A DNA stretch of 64,000 bases from contig NZ_CP060790.1 of NCBI RefSeq assembly GCF_014489595.1, forward strand, positions 4,526,001-4,590,000. The letters run 5' to 3'. The stretch comes from Paenacidovorax monticola (GTDB lineage: Bacteria > Pseudomonadota > Gammaproteobacteria > Burkholderiales > Burkholderiaceae_C). The notes below the pieces were generated by a model that saw nothing but the letters and a program-made list of their open reading frames with translations, did no database searches and had not been told where the DNA came from. Numbering within the stretch: the stretch's first letter is position 1; each line of letters begins with the position of its first letter. Positions 10,336-21,446 of the stretch are shown piece after piece. The translations under genes and the position numbers were made by a program.

Positions 10336-11439
10336 CTATTCCCTGGCGCCCAGCTTGCGGTAGACCGTGGCACGGCTGATGCCCAGCGCGCGGGCGGCCT
10401 CTGCCACGTTGCCGCGCGCGTCCTGCACGGCCTGGCGGATCAGGGCCGTCTCGGCGGCGCGCAGGGGGGCGGTGCCGGATGGCGGCAGCACCAGCGTGGT
10501 CGTGGCCTGCTCGGGCAGCAGGGCCAGCCCCTGCAGGCGCAGGCCGGACCAGACGGGCAGCGCGATGGGGGCGGCGCTGCCGCGGCGCGCGGCGTCGAAC
10601 AGCATGCCCCAGGGCAGGGCCAGCAGTTCGTCGCAGTGCAGGCGGCTGCCGGGCGTCTGCAGGGGCTGTGGCAGCAACTGGCGTGCCATGCCATTGCTGC
10701 CGACGACATAGCCGTCCGCGTCGAGCGTGAGCAGCCCGTCGCCCTCATGGCCGAGGGCGCAGCCGGGCCAGTTCAGGCGCAGCAGCAGCGCGTGCGGGGT
10801 CTGCAGCAGCAGGGCGTCCTCCATGGCGCGCGCCGAGCGCGCCACGAGGTGGCGCAGCTCGGGCCGCTCTGGCACGTCCACGCCCGTCAGGTCGAGCATG
10901 CCGATGCACTCGCCCTGGGGGCCAAAGAGCGGCGCGCCCGCGCAGCTGTAGCCCTGGTTGTCGTCGAAGAAATGCTCGCCCCGGTGCAGCCACACGGGCT
11001 GCAGCTCCGTCAGCGCCGCGCCGATGGCCGTGGTGCCCACGGCCGCTTCCGACAGGTCGATGCCCACGCGGCCGATGGCGCGGGCGCGTGGATCGCCGTG
11101 GCCCTGCGCGCCCTGCACATCCACCACCGTGCCGCGCGCATCGGTCAGGATGGCGAAGTAGCGCATGCCCGCGATGGCGCGCGCGAGCTGCTCCAGCACC
11201 GGCCGCGCCGCGCGCAGCAGCGTGCGGCTGTGCTCCTGCACCTGGCGCAGGCGGGGGGCGCTCACGGCGTCGAACACCACGCGCTGTCCTGGACGTTGGC
11301 CCGCGGCCAGGCAGCGCTGCCAGGAGCGCGTGATCCAGGGTTCGATGCCGGCGTGCAGGGGAGCGCCCCCGCCCAGCAAGGCGTGGCGTGCATGGGCGAT
11401 CTGGCTGCTGCGGTGGCTGGATGGCGGCGCTGCGGACAT
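10336..11439 (-). CDS. GAF-domain, Fis-type HTH transcriptional regulator (AcoR-like, no AAA+ domain)
   Basis: Regulator of 367 residues from ATG 11439, which is preceded by AGGGAG. An AcoR-like N-terminus (WQRCLAAGQRP) leads into a GAF sensor domain at about 70-230 (GIDLSEAAVGTTAIGAAL, SCAGAPLFGPQGECIGMLDL). A PAS-like region follows, and a C-terminal Fis helix-turn-helix (GNVAEAARALGISRATVYRKL). The sigma-54-activating AAA+ domain usually found between them is missing, so it must act on ordinary promoters or by repression. It is divergent from the molybdenum hydroxylase operon and is its likely regulator. A 14-bp near-palindrome lies in the shared promoter region. Confidence 0.85.
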   Translation of the reverse strand: MSAAPPSSHRSSQIAHARHALLGGGAPLHAGIEPWITRSWQRCLAAGQRPGQRVVFDAVSAPRLRQVQEHSRTLLRAARPVLEQLARAIAGMRYFAILTDARGTVVDVQGAQGHGDPRARAIGRVGIDLSEAAVGTTAIGAALTELQPVWLHRGEHFFDDNQGYSCAGAPLFGPQGECIGMLDLTGVDVPERPELRHLVARSARAMEDALLLQTPHALLLRLNWPGCALGHEGDGLLTLDADGYVVGSNGMARQLLPQPLQTPGSRLHCDELLALPWGMLFDAARRGSAAPIALPVWSGLRLQGLALLPEQATTTLVLPPSGTAPLRAAETALIRQAVQDARGNVAEAARALGISRATVYRKLGARE

Positions 11440-11513
11440 GGGTACTCCCTGGGGCGGCTTCGGCGCGCGGCGGGCGTGACGGGGATGGGATGCATGGTGC
11501 ACGCACGGTGCGC

Positions 11514-11527
11514 TGCAACATGTTTCA
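11514..11527. promoter_or_regulatory. Candidate operator in the regulator/hydroxylase divergent promoter
   Basis: TGCAACATGTTTCA, a 14-bp near-palindrome with one mismatched base pair. It sits between the Fis-type regulator and the hydroxylase small-subunit gene. Dyads of this kind are bound by Fis-type HTH dimers; which protein binds here is inferred. Confidence 0.4.
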
Positions 11528-11560
11528 TTTTGAGAATATCCCGCGCACGCTGCGCGCAAT

Positions 11561-11576
11561 CTAGGGTTCTCCCTAG
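11561..11576. promoter_or_regulatory. CTAGGG inverted repeat upstream of the hydroxylase operon
   Basis: Perfect 6-bp dyad CTAGGG-TTCT-CCCTAG, 73 nt upstream of the small-subunit ATG. It could be an operator or a short leader hairpin. No recognisable sigma-70 or sigma-54 promoter was identified next to it. Confidence 0.35.
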
Positions 11577-11648
11577 GGAGGGACCAAGGGGGCGGGAACA
11601 AGATGGCGAGTGCGAATCCAGCCATCACCTTGCCAAGGAGACAGCGAG

Positions 11649-12119
<471 letters not shown>

Positions 12120-12135
12120 ACCAAGGAGAACCGCC

Positions 12136-14523
<2,388 letters not shown>

Positions 14524-14534
14524 GGAGAGCCGCC

Positions 14535-15323
14535 ATGTATGCATTCACCTACGAACGCCCCTCCACCGCCGCCGCCGCCGCCCAACTGGCGGACGCGGGC
14601 GGCAAGCTGCTCGCGGGCGGGCAAAGCCTGCTGCCCTCCATGCGCCTGCGGCTGTCCAACCCGGGCCAGGTCGTGGACCTGGGCGGCGTGGCCGAACTCG
14701 CCGGCATCCGCCGCGAGGGCAACGCGCTTGTGATCGGCGCCATGACGCGCCATGCCGATGTGGCGGAGAGCGCCGAAGTCCGGGCCGCCATCCCCGCGCT
14801 GGCGCAGCTTGCGGCCGGCATCGGCGACCGGCAGGTGCGCGCGCGTGGCACGCTGGGCGGCTCGGTGGCCAACAACGATCCTGCCGCCTGCTACCCCAGC
14901 GCCGTGCTGGGCCTCTCCGCCACTGTGGTCACCACCAAGCGCCAGATCGCGGCCGACGACTTCTTCCTCGGCATGTACACCACGGCGCTGGAGGAGGGCG
15001 AGCTGATCAAGGAGATCCGCTTTCCCATTCCCAGGAAGGCTGCCTACCTCAAGTTCAAGCAGCCGGCCTCGCGCTTTGCCCTGGTGGGGGTGTTCGTCGC
15101 GCAGACCGACGCGGGCGTGCGCGTGGCCGTCACGGGCGCGGCCAGCTGCGTGTTCCGCCACGCGGGGCTGGAGGCGGCGCTGAACCAGAGCTTCACGCCC
15201 CAGGCCGCGGCGGGCGTGAAGATCGACGCGAGCGACCTCAACAGTGACCTGCATGCGAGCGCGGCCTACCGTGCCCAGCTCATCAGCGTGCAGGCACAAC
15301 GCGCCGTCGCGCAGATGGCGTGA
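14535..15323 (+). CDS. Molybdenum hydroxylase FAD-binding subunit (CoxM-like)
   Basis: Flavoprotein subunit of the hydroxylase, 262 residues from ATG 14535, preceded by AAGGAG. The FAD-binding motif AGGQSLLPSM lies near residue 32, and GTLGGSVANNDPA near residue 110; both are typical of CoxM/XdhB-like proteins. The C-terminal CO-dehydrogenase flavoprotein domain follows. Gene order here is small-large-medium, unlike the medium-small-large order of the classic cox cluster. Confidence 0.94.
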   Translation: MYAFTYERPSTAAAAAQLADAGGKLLAGGQSLLPSMRLRLSNPGQVVDLGGVAELAGIRREGNALVIGAMTRHADVAESAEVRAAIPALAQLAAGIGDRQVRARGTLGGSVANNDPAACYPSAVLGLSATVVTTKRQIAADDFFLGMYTTALEEGELIKEIRFPIPRKAAYLKFKQPASRFALVGVFVAQTDAGVRVAVTGAASCVFRHAGLEAALNQSFTPQAAAGVKIDASDLNSDLHASAAYRAQLISVQAQRAVAQMA

Positions 15324-15351
15324 CGTTTCGCGCTTTGGATTTTTTTCGGCT

Positions 15352-15396
15352 CTGGTGCTTTTCCGCCAAGCGCCAGAAGCTATGAATTGAGTAGCA
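15352..15396 (+). repeat. Two-hairpin repeat, copy B (abuts the MoxR start codon)
   Basis: Core from 15355 (GTGCTTTTCC) with AGCT at core position 24. First stem TGGTGCTT/AAGCGCCA, second stem GCTA/TAGC. It ends directly before ATG 15397, so the usual Shine-Dalgarno position is occupied by the repeat. Confidence 0.75.
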
Positions 15397-16320
15397 ATGA
15401 GCGAGTCCTTCCCGGTCCCTGGCTCCATCGATGCGCTGGTTCAGGCCTTGCAGCGCGAGGGCTACTACGCCGACAGGCGTCTGGCCACGGCCGCCTTTCT
15501 CGCGCTCCGGCTGCAGCGTCCGCTGCTGCTCGAAGGCGAGCCCGGCGTGGGCAAGACCGCGCTTGCGCAGACCCTGGCGCGCGTGCTGGGGCGCGAACTC
15601 ATCCGCCTGCAGTGCTACGACGGCATGGAGCAGCGCGAGGCGCTCTACGAATGGAACTACGCCGCGCAGCTGCTGCACATGCGCGCGGCCGAGGGCCTGG
15701 GCGGCACCCAGAACGTGGAACGCGTGGAGCGCGAGGTGTACGACAGCCGCTACCTGATCCGCCGTCCGTTGCTGCAGGCGCTGCAGGCGCCGACACCTGG
15801 CGCGGTGCTGCTCATCGACGAGGTGGACCGCGCCGACGAGCCCTTCGAGGCCTTCCTGCTCGAGTACCTGGGCGAGTACCAGGTCAGCATTCCCGAGGTG
15901 GGCACGGTGCGCGCCGAGGCCACGCCCATCACCATCCTCACCAGCAACCGCACGCGCGACCTGCACGACGCCGTGAAGCGCCGCTGCCTGTACCACTGGC
16001 TCGACTACCCAGAGCGCGAACGCGAACTCGCCATCGTGCGCGCCCAGGTGCCGCAGGCAGGCGAGGCGCTCTCGGCCCAGGTGGCGCAATTCGTCGCACG
16101 GCTGCGCAGCCAGCCGTTCGCCAATGCCTTCCAGCGCGCGCCGGGCATTGCCGAGAGCGTGGAATGGGCCAAGGCCCTCGTCGCGCTCGACACGCTGGTG
16201 GTGGACCCCGAGATGGCCGTGGACACGGCGGGCATTTTGTTCAAGCAGCGCGAGGACGTGGCGGCGCTCACGCACGAGCTGGCCGCGCAGTTGCTGGCCC
16301 CCGAGCCAGAGGCGGCCTGA
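15397..16320 (+). CDS. MoxR-family AAA+ ATPase (CoxD-like)
   Basis: AAA+ chaperone-like ATPase of 307 residues that, with the VWA protein encoded next, is thought to insert or mature the metal centre of molybdenum hydroxylases (CoxD role). Walker A is GEPGVGKTAL near residue 47, Walker B is VLLIDEVDRADE, and the sensor-1 region is ILTSNRTRDL. The start ATG 15397 has no Shine-Dalgarno; the 45 nt before it are copy B of the two-hairpin repeat. Only one base separates its TGA from the next gene's ATG. Confidence 0.9.
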   Translation: MSESFPVPGSIDALVQALQREGYYADRRLATAAFLALRLQRPLLLEGEPGVGKTALAQTLARVLGRELIRLQCYDGMEQREALYEWNYAAQLLHMRAAEGLGGTQNVERVEREVYDSRYLIRRPLLQALQAPTPGAVLLIDEVDRADEPFEAFLLEYLGEYQVSIPEVGTVRAEATPITILTSNRTRDLHDAVKRRCLYHWLDYPERERELAIVRAQVPQAGEALSAQVAQFVARLRSQPFANAFQRAPGIAESVEWAKALVALDTLVVDPEMAVDTAGILFKQREDVAALTHELAAQLLAPEPEAA

Positions 16321-16321
16321 G

Positions 16322-17545
16322 ATGGCAACCGCTCCCGTGGCCAGTGCCGGCGGCGCCCTGCTGGGCGATGCGCGCGCGGGCAAGCTCGCAGACAACCTCA
16401 CGGGTTTTGGCCGCACGCTGCGCCGCGCGGGTGTGCGCGTGGATGCGGCGCGCATGGCGCTCGCGCAGCAGGCCGCGCTGATCGTGGGCGTGGAGCGGGC
16501 CGACCTGGCCGCCGCGCTCGAGGCCGTGCTCGTGGGCCGCGAGCAGGACCGGCTCGTGTTCCGTGAGCTGTTCGATGCCTATTTCCGCAACCCCGACGTG
16601 GCGCAGAAGCTGCTCGCGCAGATGCTGCCCAGCGCCCCTGCCAAGGCCGCGCCGCGCCACCGCCCGCGTGTGAGCGAGGCACTGGCGCCGGTGCGCGCGG
16701 CGCGCAACGCGCCGCCGCGCGAGGAACAGAAGATCGACTTCGACGCCGCCATGACGGCCAGCGACGCACAGCGCCTGCGACATGCCGATTTCAACCAGCT
16801 CAGCGCGAGCGAGTACCGCCTGGTGGAACGTCTGGCGCGCGACATTCCGCTGCCCCTGCCCACCTATGCCGCGCGCCGCACACAGCCCGGTCCGCGCGGC
16901 GCGCGCGTGCACTGGGGCAGCGCCATGCGCCGGGCCGCGCGCACGGGCGGCGAACTGCTGGAGCTGCCGCTGCTTGCGCGGCGCGAGCAGCCACTGCCGC
17001 TGCTCGTGCTGGTGGACGTGTCGGGCTCCATGGAGCGCTATGCGCGCCTGTTGCTGGCCTTTCTGCACGCCGCCACGGCGCCCGGGCAAGGGCGCAGGCT
17101 GCGGCGCGACGTGTTCGCGTTCGGCACGGGGCTCACCGATCTCACGCCGGCCTTCCGCCATGCCGACACCGATGCCATGCTCACGCAGGCGGGCCAGGCC
17201 ATTGCCGACTTCGCCGGCGGCACGCGCATGGGTGAGGCGCTGGCGCAGTTGCGCGAGCAGCACGCGCGCCGCCTCGTGGGCCGGCGCACGCTGGTGCTGC
17301 TCGTGAGCGACGGGCTCGATACGGGCGAGCCGGAGCCCTTGGAGCGCGAACTGGCCTGGCTGCGCCGGCGCAGCGCGCGCCTGCTGTGGCTCAACCCGCT
17401 GCTGCGCTTCGCGGGCTACGCCCCCACGGCGCGCGGCGCGGCCGCGCTCCACCGCCAGGCTCACGCCATGCTGGCCGTGCACAACCTGGAGCGGCTGCAG
17501 GATCTGGCCGCCAGCCTCGCACGGCTGATGCAGCCCGCGCGGTGA
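16322..17545 (+). CDS. VWA-domain protein (CoxE-like)
   Basis: Partner of the MoxR ATPase, 407 residues from ATG 16322. The N-terminal half is the CoxE/YehP-type helical region. The C-terminal half is a von Willebrand A domain with an intact metal-ion-dependent adhesion site: DVSGSM near residue 235, GGTRMGEAL, and VSDGLDTGE. In known systems CoxD and CoxE act together on the apo-hydroxylase; the same is inferred here from gene order. Confidence 0.88.
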   Translation: MATAPVASAGGALLGDARAGKLADNLTGFGRTLRRAGVRVDAARMALAQQAALIVGVERADLAAALEAVLVGREQDRLVFRELFDAYFRNPDVAQKLLAQMLPSAPAKAAPRHRPRVSEALAPVRAARNAPPREEQKIDFDAAMTASDAQRLRHADFNQLSASEYRLVERLARDIPLPLPTYAARRTQPGPRGARVHWGSAMRRAARTGGELLELPLLARREQPLPLLVLVDVSGSMERYARLLLAFLHAATAPGQGRRLRRDVFAFGTGLTDLTPAFRHADTDAMLTQAGQAIADFAGGTRMGEALAQLREQHARRLVGRRTLVLLVSDGLDTGEPEPLERELAWLRRRSARLLWLNPLLRFAGYAPTARGAAALHRQAHAMLAVHNLERLQDLAASLARLMQPAR

Positions 17546-17571
17546 CGCACTACAGACAAGGAGGAACCACC

Positions 17572-18186
17572 ATGGAAATGCAAGCCAGCCGCCCCTTGGC
17601 CGTCAGCCAGCAGCAGGCCTGGGACGCGCTCAACGACCCCGAGGTGCTGAAAGCCTGCATCCCCGGCTGCGACAAGGTCGAGGCCACGGGCGAGAACCAG
17701 TACGCCGTGGGCATGGCACTCAAGATCGGGCCCGTATCCGCCAAGTTCGCGGGCAAGATCACGCTGTCGGACATCGCTCCGCCGCACAGCTACACCATCG
17801 CCTTTGACGGGCAGGGCGGCGTGGCGGGCTTCGGCAAGGGCCAGGCCCAGGTGCGGCTCGAAGAGCTGCCGCCCGACGCGCTGGGCCAGCCCTGCTGCGA
17901 GCTGCACTACCAGGTGCAGGCCCAGGTGGGCGGCAAGATCGCACAGCTGGGCCAGCGCCTCATCGATGGCGCGGCCAAGGGCATGGCCGAGGACTTCTTC
18001 AAGCGCTTCGACGAGGAAATGCGCAGCCGCCATCCGCGTGCCGAGCCGCCGGCTCCCGGCGCATCCGAGGCTGGAGCGCCGGAGGCGGCCGATGCCGCCG
18101 AGGCCCCCGCGCCCGGCGGCATCCCCGTATGGGTCTGGGTGGTACTGGCCGCTGTCATCGTGGCGGCGGCGTACGCCCTGCTGTAG
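17572..18186 (+). CDS. CoxG-like membrane-anchored SRPBCC protein
   Basis: Protein of 204 residues. Residues 1-150 form a START/SRPBCC fold of the CoxG (carbon monoxide dehydrogenase subunit G) type, with the family stretch DPEVLKACIPGCDKVE and PVSAKFAGKI. A Pro/Ala/Glu-rich linker follows, then a C-terminal membrane helix (VWVWVVLAAVIVAAAYALL). CoxG-type proteins anchor the hydroxylase to the membrane so electrons can reach quinone. RBS AAGGAGG upstream of ATG 17572. Confidence 0.9.
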   Translation: MEMQASRPLAVSQQQAWDALNDPEVLKACIPGCDKVEATGENQYAVGMALKIGPVSAKFAGKITLSDIAPPHSYTIAFDGQGGVAGFGKGQAQVRLEELPPDALGQPCCELHYQVQAQVGGKIAQLGQRLIDGAAKGMAEDFFKRFDEEMRSRHPRAEPPAPGASEAGAPEAADAAEAPAPGGIPVWVWVVLAAVIVAAAYALL

Positions 18187-18239
18187 GGCTTTTCCGGGCT
18201 CTTTCCGCTGCTGCAACAGGCTCTCGCGAGAATACGACC

Positions 18240-19312
18240 ATGGAAAACCTCGACGTCATGGTGCTGCGCACGCTGCTGGGCTGGCGGCGTGCGGGCCAGC
18301 GCGCGCTGCTGGCCACGGTGGTGCACACCTGGGGCTCCTCGCCCCGGCCCGTGGGCTCCATCATGGCGCTGAGCGAGACTGGTGCCGTGGTCGGCTCGGT
18401 GTCGGGCGGCTGCATCGAGGACGATCTGATCGACCGCTTCACGCGCGCCTACGCATCCGCGCAGGGCGAGGACCGCGGCGAGACGCATACCATTCCCAGC
18501 GGCCCGCCGCAGTTCACCAAGTACGGCGTGAGCGCCGACGAGGCGCACCGCTTCGGCCTGCCCTGCGGAGGCACGCTGGAGCTGCTGCTGGAGTTCGATC
18601 CCGATGCGGACCACCTGGCCACGCTGGTGGAATGGCTGGAGGCGGGCCGCCTGGTGCAGCGCAGCGTGCAGCTTGCCACGGGCGCCGCCGCGCTGGCGCC
18701 GGCCGAGGTGCCCGAGGCCCTGAGCGTGGATGGGCAGCGGCTCGTGAGCACCTTCGGCCCCGAATACCGCATGCTGCTCATCGGCGCGGGCAGATCTCGG
18801 AATACCTGGCCACCATGGCGCTGTTCAGCGGCTTCTCCGTCACGGTGTGCGACCCGCGCGAGGAATACCGGGGCCACTGGAACGTGCCCGGCGCGCGCGT
18901 GGTGAACGACATGCCCGACGACGTGGTCGCGGCCTTCCGCCCCGACCGGCGCAGCTGCGTGGTGGCGCTCACCCATGACCCCAAGCTCGACGACCTGGCC
19001 CTGCTGGAGGCGCTGAACAGCCCCGCGTTCTACGTGGGCGGCATCGGGTCGCGGCGCAACAACGCGGCGCGGCATGCACGCATGATGGAGCACTTCGGCC
19101 AGACCGAGGCGAGCCTTGCGCGGCTGCGCGGCCCGCTGGGCATCTACATCGGCAGCAAGACGCCGCCCGAGATCGCCGTGAGCATCATGGCCGAGGTGCT
19201 GGCCGTGAAGAATGGCGTGACCCTGCCACGCGACATGGCCGTGGCCCAGGCCAAGGACGCCTACGAGGCGCCCCGGGCGCCCGAAGGCCCCGTGTGCGGC
19301 ACGCGGGCCTGA
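18240..19312 (+). CDS. XdhC/CoxF-family maturation protein (frameshifted in this sequence)
   Basis: Molybdenum-cofactor sulfuration/insertion factor for the hydroxylase. The N-terminal XdhC/CoxI domain (TWGSSPRPVGSIMA, SVSGGCIEDDLI) and the C-terminal Rossmann domain (GSRRNNAARHARMMEH, GIYIGSKTPPEIAVSI) lie in different frames. The break is near 18787-18791: one extra C turns GAGR into GAGQISEYLATMAL and gives a normal 357-residue protein. Last gene of the hydroxylase operon. Treated as intact with a probable base-calling error. Confidence 0.88.
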
Positions 19313-19316
19313 ATCG

Positions 19317-19709
19317 TCACGCCGGATCGGCGTGGAAGGTCTTGCTGGCGATCCTCCAGCCGCTCTCGGTCTTGAGCAGCACGAAGTAGTCGGTGAAGGT
19401 CACGCCGCCGTGCATGAGCGTGATGCGTGCGCTCGCGGCCGTGCCGTGGATGTCCAGCGCGTCGATGCTGCGGCGGCGCTGGGCCTCGTCCGGGGCCGGC
19501 TGCCCCTTGAAGCGCTGGCAGTACACATCGAGCGTCCACGAGGTGAGCGGCCCGCCGCGCACGCTCTCGATGCGCGCCGTGGGCAGGAAGGCCGCGCGCA
19601 TGTGCTCGGCGTCGTCCTCGGCGTGGCCGCGCATGTACAGCGCGAGCGGCACGCGCGCGGCAGCCTCTTCGGGGTGGGTGGTCAGGCGGTCGGTGGTGGT
19701 GGCAGGCAT
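19317..19709 (-). CDS. NTF2-like (SnoaL/lumazine-binding type) protein
   Basis: Small cytoplasmic protein of 130 residues with the NTF2-like cone fold signature: an early helix (ALYMRGHAEDDAEHMRAAF), a central DIHGTAASARITL strand pair and a terminal WRIASKTFHAD. It resembles the putative lumazine-binding family. No enzyme activity can be assigned. It is convergent with the XdhC gene with only four bases between stop codons. Confidence 0.75.
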   Translation of the reverse strand: MPATTTDRLTTHPEEAAARVPLALYMRGHAEDDAEHMRAAFLPTARIESVRGGPLTSWTLDVYCQRFKGQPAPDEAQRRRSIDALDIHGTAASARITLMHGGVTFTDYFVLLKTESGWRIASKTFHADPA

Positions 19710-19934
19710 GCGCAGGTGTCTCCAGCGTGGATCAAGCTGTGCATCCTAGGACGCTGCGGGCGCCCCATTAGATCGCCTGCGGTTGCGACTGTTTCAGCCT
19801 GGGCGGGGGAATTCGGAGGGGTGTGAAGTTGTCCGGGGGATCGGTAAAGCCTGGGTAAATCTCCAGCCGCTCCCGGGAGCCGCGCCGGACGGCTGGCTAC
19901 CATACGGCAAGGCTTCACTTCGCCGCGTCCGACC

Positions 19935-21413
19935 ATGCACCGTTCTCCCCCTTCCGTTGTCCGCTCCGTTTCCTCAGCGCTCCATGAGCGGGGACGGGCC
20001 CGGTGGTGGGTCGTGCTGGCACTGGCTGCCCTGGCGCTGGCTGCGGCGGGCGGGTGGTGGTGGCAAAAGCGTGCGGTGCCCGAGGACGGCGCCACAGGCC
20101 CGCAGGCCGGGGCCTCCGCGCCCGGCGCGCGCCGGGGGCCGGGCGGCGGCGCGGCACGCTTCAGCGCGGGCGGCCAGGTGCAGCCCGTGTCGGCCGGCGT
20201 GGTGCGGCGCCAGGACATGCGGGTGCAGGTCCAGGCCATCGGCACGATGAGCGCGCGCGCGACGGCCGTGGTGCGCACCAAGGTGAGTGGCGAGCTCAAG
20301 GCCCTGCGCTTCAAGGAGGGCGACGAGGTCAAGGCCGGCCAGGTGCTGGCCGAGATCGACCCGCGCAGCTACCAGGCCACGCTGAACCAGATGCAGGGCA
20401 CCCTGCTGCGCGACCAGGCGCTGCTCCGGAATGCGCGCCTCGACCTGCAGCGCTACCAGGAGCTCAAGGCCCAGGACTCGATCGCCGGCCAGCAGGTGGA
20501 CACCCAGGCCGCGCTGGTACGCCAGTACGAAGGCACGGTGGCGGCCGACCAGGCCCAGGTCGACGCCGCCAGGCTGCAGCTGGACTACACGCGCGTGACG
20601 GCACCCATCGCCGGCCGGCTCGGCCTGCGCCAGGCCGACCTGGGCAACGTGGTGAATCCCGCCGACGCGAACGGCATCGTCACCATCACGCAGGTGCGGC
20701 CCATCGATGCGCTGTTCTCCGTACCCGAGGCGCATCTGGCGCAGATACGGCAGCGGCTCGCCGAGGGCGTGGCGCTGCCCGTCGAGCTGTGGGACCGTGA
20801 ACTCAAGCAGCGCCTCGCACGGGGGCGTCTGGGCGCGCTGGACAACGCCATCGACACCACCACGGGCACCATCAAGGTCAAGGCGGCCTTCGCCAACGAG
20901 GACGGCGCGCTGTACCCCAACCAGTTCGTGAACGTGAAGCTGCAGGTCAGCCTGCTGGAGAACGTGCTCACCGTGCCCGCCACGGCGGTGCAGAACAACT
21001 ACGTGTACCTGGTACAGCAGGACGGCACGGTGACGCAGCGGCGCATCCGCGTGGGCGTGGCCGACGGCGGCCGCGTGAGCGTGGAGGGCGACCTGTCCGA
21101 GGGCGACCAGGTGGTGACCGACGGCATCGACCGCCTGCGCGAGGGCGCGAAAGTGGCGGTGATCGACTCCGGCGCCGCGTCCAAGGCCGATCAGGCCGCG
21201 CAGGAGGCGGGCCAGCGGCGGGCGGCGTTCATGAAGAACCTCACGCCCGAACAGCGCGAGAAGCTCGGCAAGATGTCGCCCGACGAGCGCCGCGCCTTCA
21301 TTCGCGGGCTGCGCGCGCAGCAGGGCGCGGACGCAGCCGCGGGCGCGGCCAGCGGCGCCCCGGCGCCCGCCGCGCGCCCCGCGTCGGCCCCGGCCTCCGC
21401 CGCATCGCGCTGA
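19935..21413 (+). CDS. mdtA: RND efflux periplasmic adaptor, MdtA-like
   Basis: Membrane-fusion protein of a tripartite drug exporter, 492 residues. One N-terminal membrane anchor (VVLALAALALAAAGGWWW) is followed by the biotinyl-lipoyl half-motifs (KEGDEVKAGQVLAEIDP), an alpha-helical hairpin, and the barrel domains. The C-terminus is longer than in E. coli MdtA and rich in Ala/Pro, with a charged segment (KNLTPEQREKLGKMSPDERR). First gene of mdtABC plus outer-membrane factor. The 225-nt region upstream shows no operator I can name. Confidence 0.9.
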   Translation: MHRSPPSVVRSVSSALHERGRARWWVVLALAALALAAAGGWWWQKRAVPEDGATGPQAGASAPGARRGPGGGAARFSAGGQVQPVSAGVVRRQDMRVQVQAIGTMSARATAVVRTKVSGELKALRFKEGDEVKAGQVLAEIDPRSYQATLNQMQGTLLRDQALLRNARLDLQRYQELKAQDSIAGQQVDTQAALVRQYEGTVAADQAQVDAARLQLDYTRVTAPIAGRLGLRQADLGNVVNPADANGIVTITQVRPIDALFSVPEAHLAQIRQRLAEGVALPVELWDRELKQRLARGRLGALDNAIDTTTGTIKVKAAFANEDGALYPNQFVNVKLQVSLLENVLTVPATAVQNNYVYLVQQDGTVTQRRIRVGVADGGRVSVEGDLSEGDQVVTDGIDRLREGAKVAVIDSGAASKADQAAQEAGQRRAAFMKNLTPEQREKLGKMSPDERRAFIRGLRAQQGADAAAGAASGAPAPAARPASAPASAASR

Positions 21414-21446
21414 GCGGCCGCCATCCCTTCAGGCCCGGCCCGTGCC

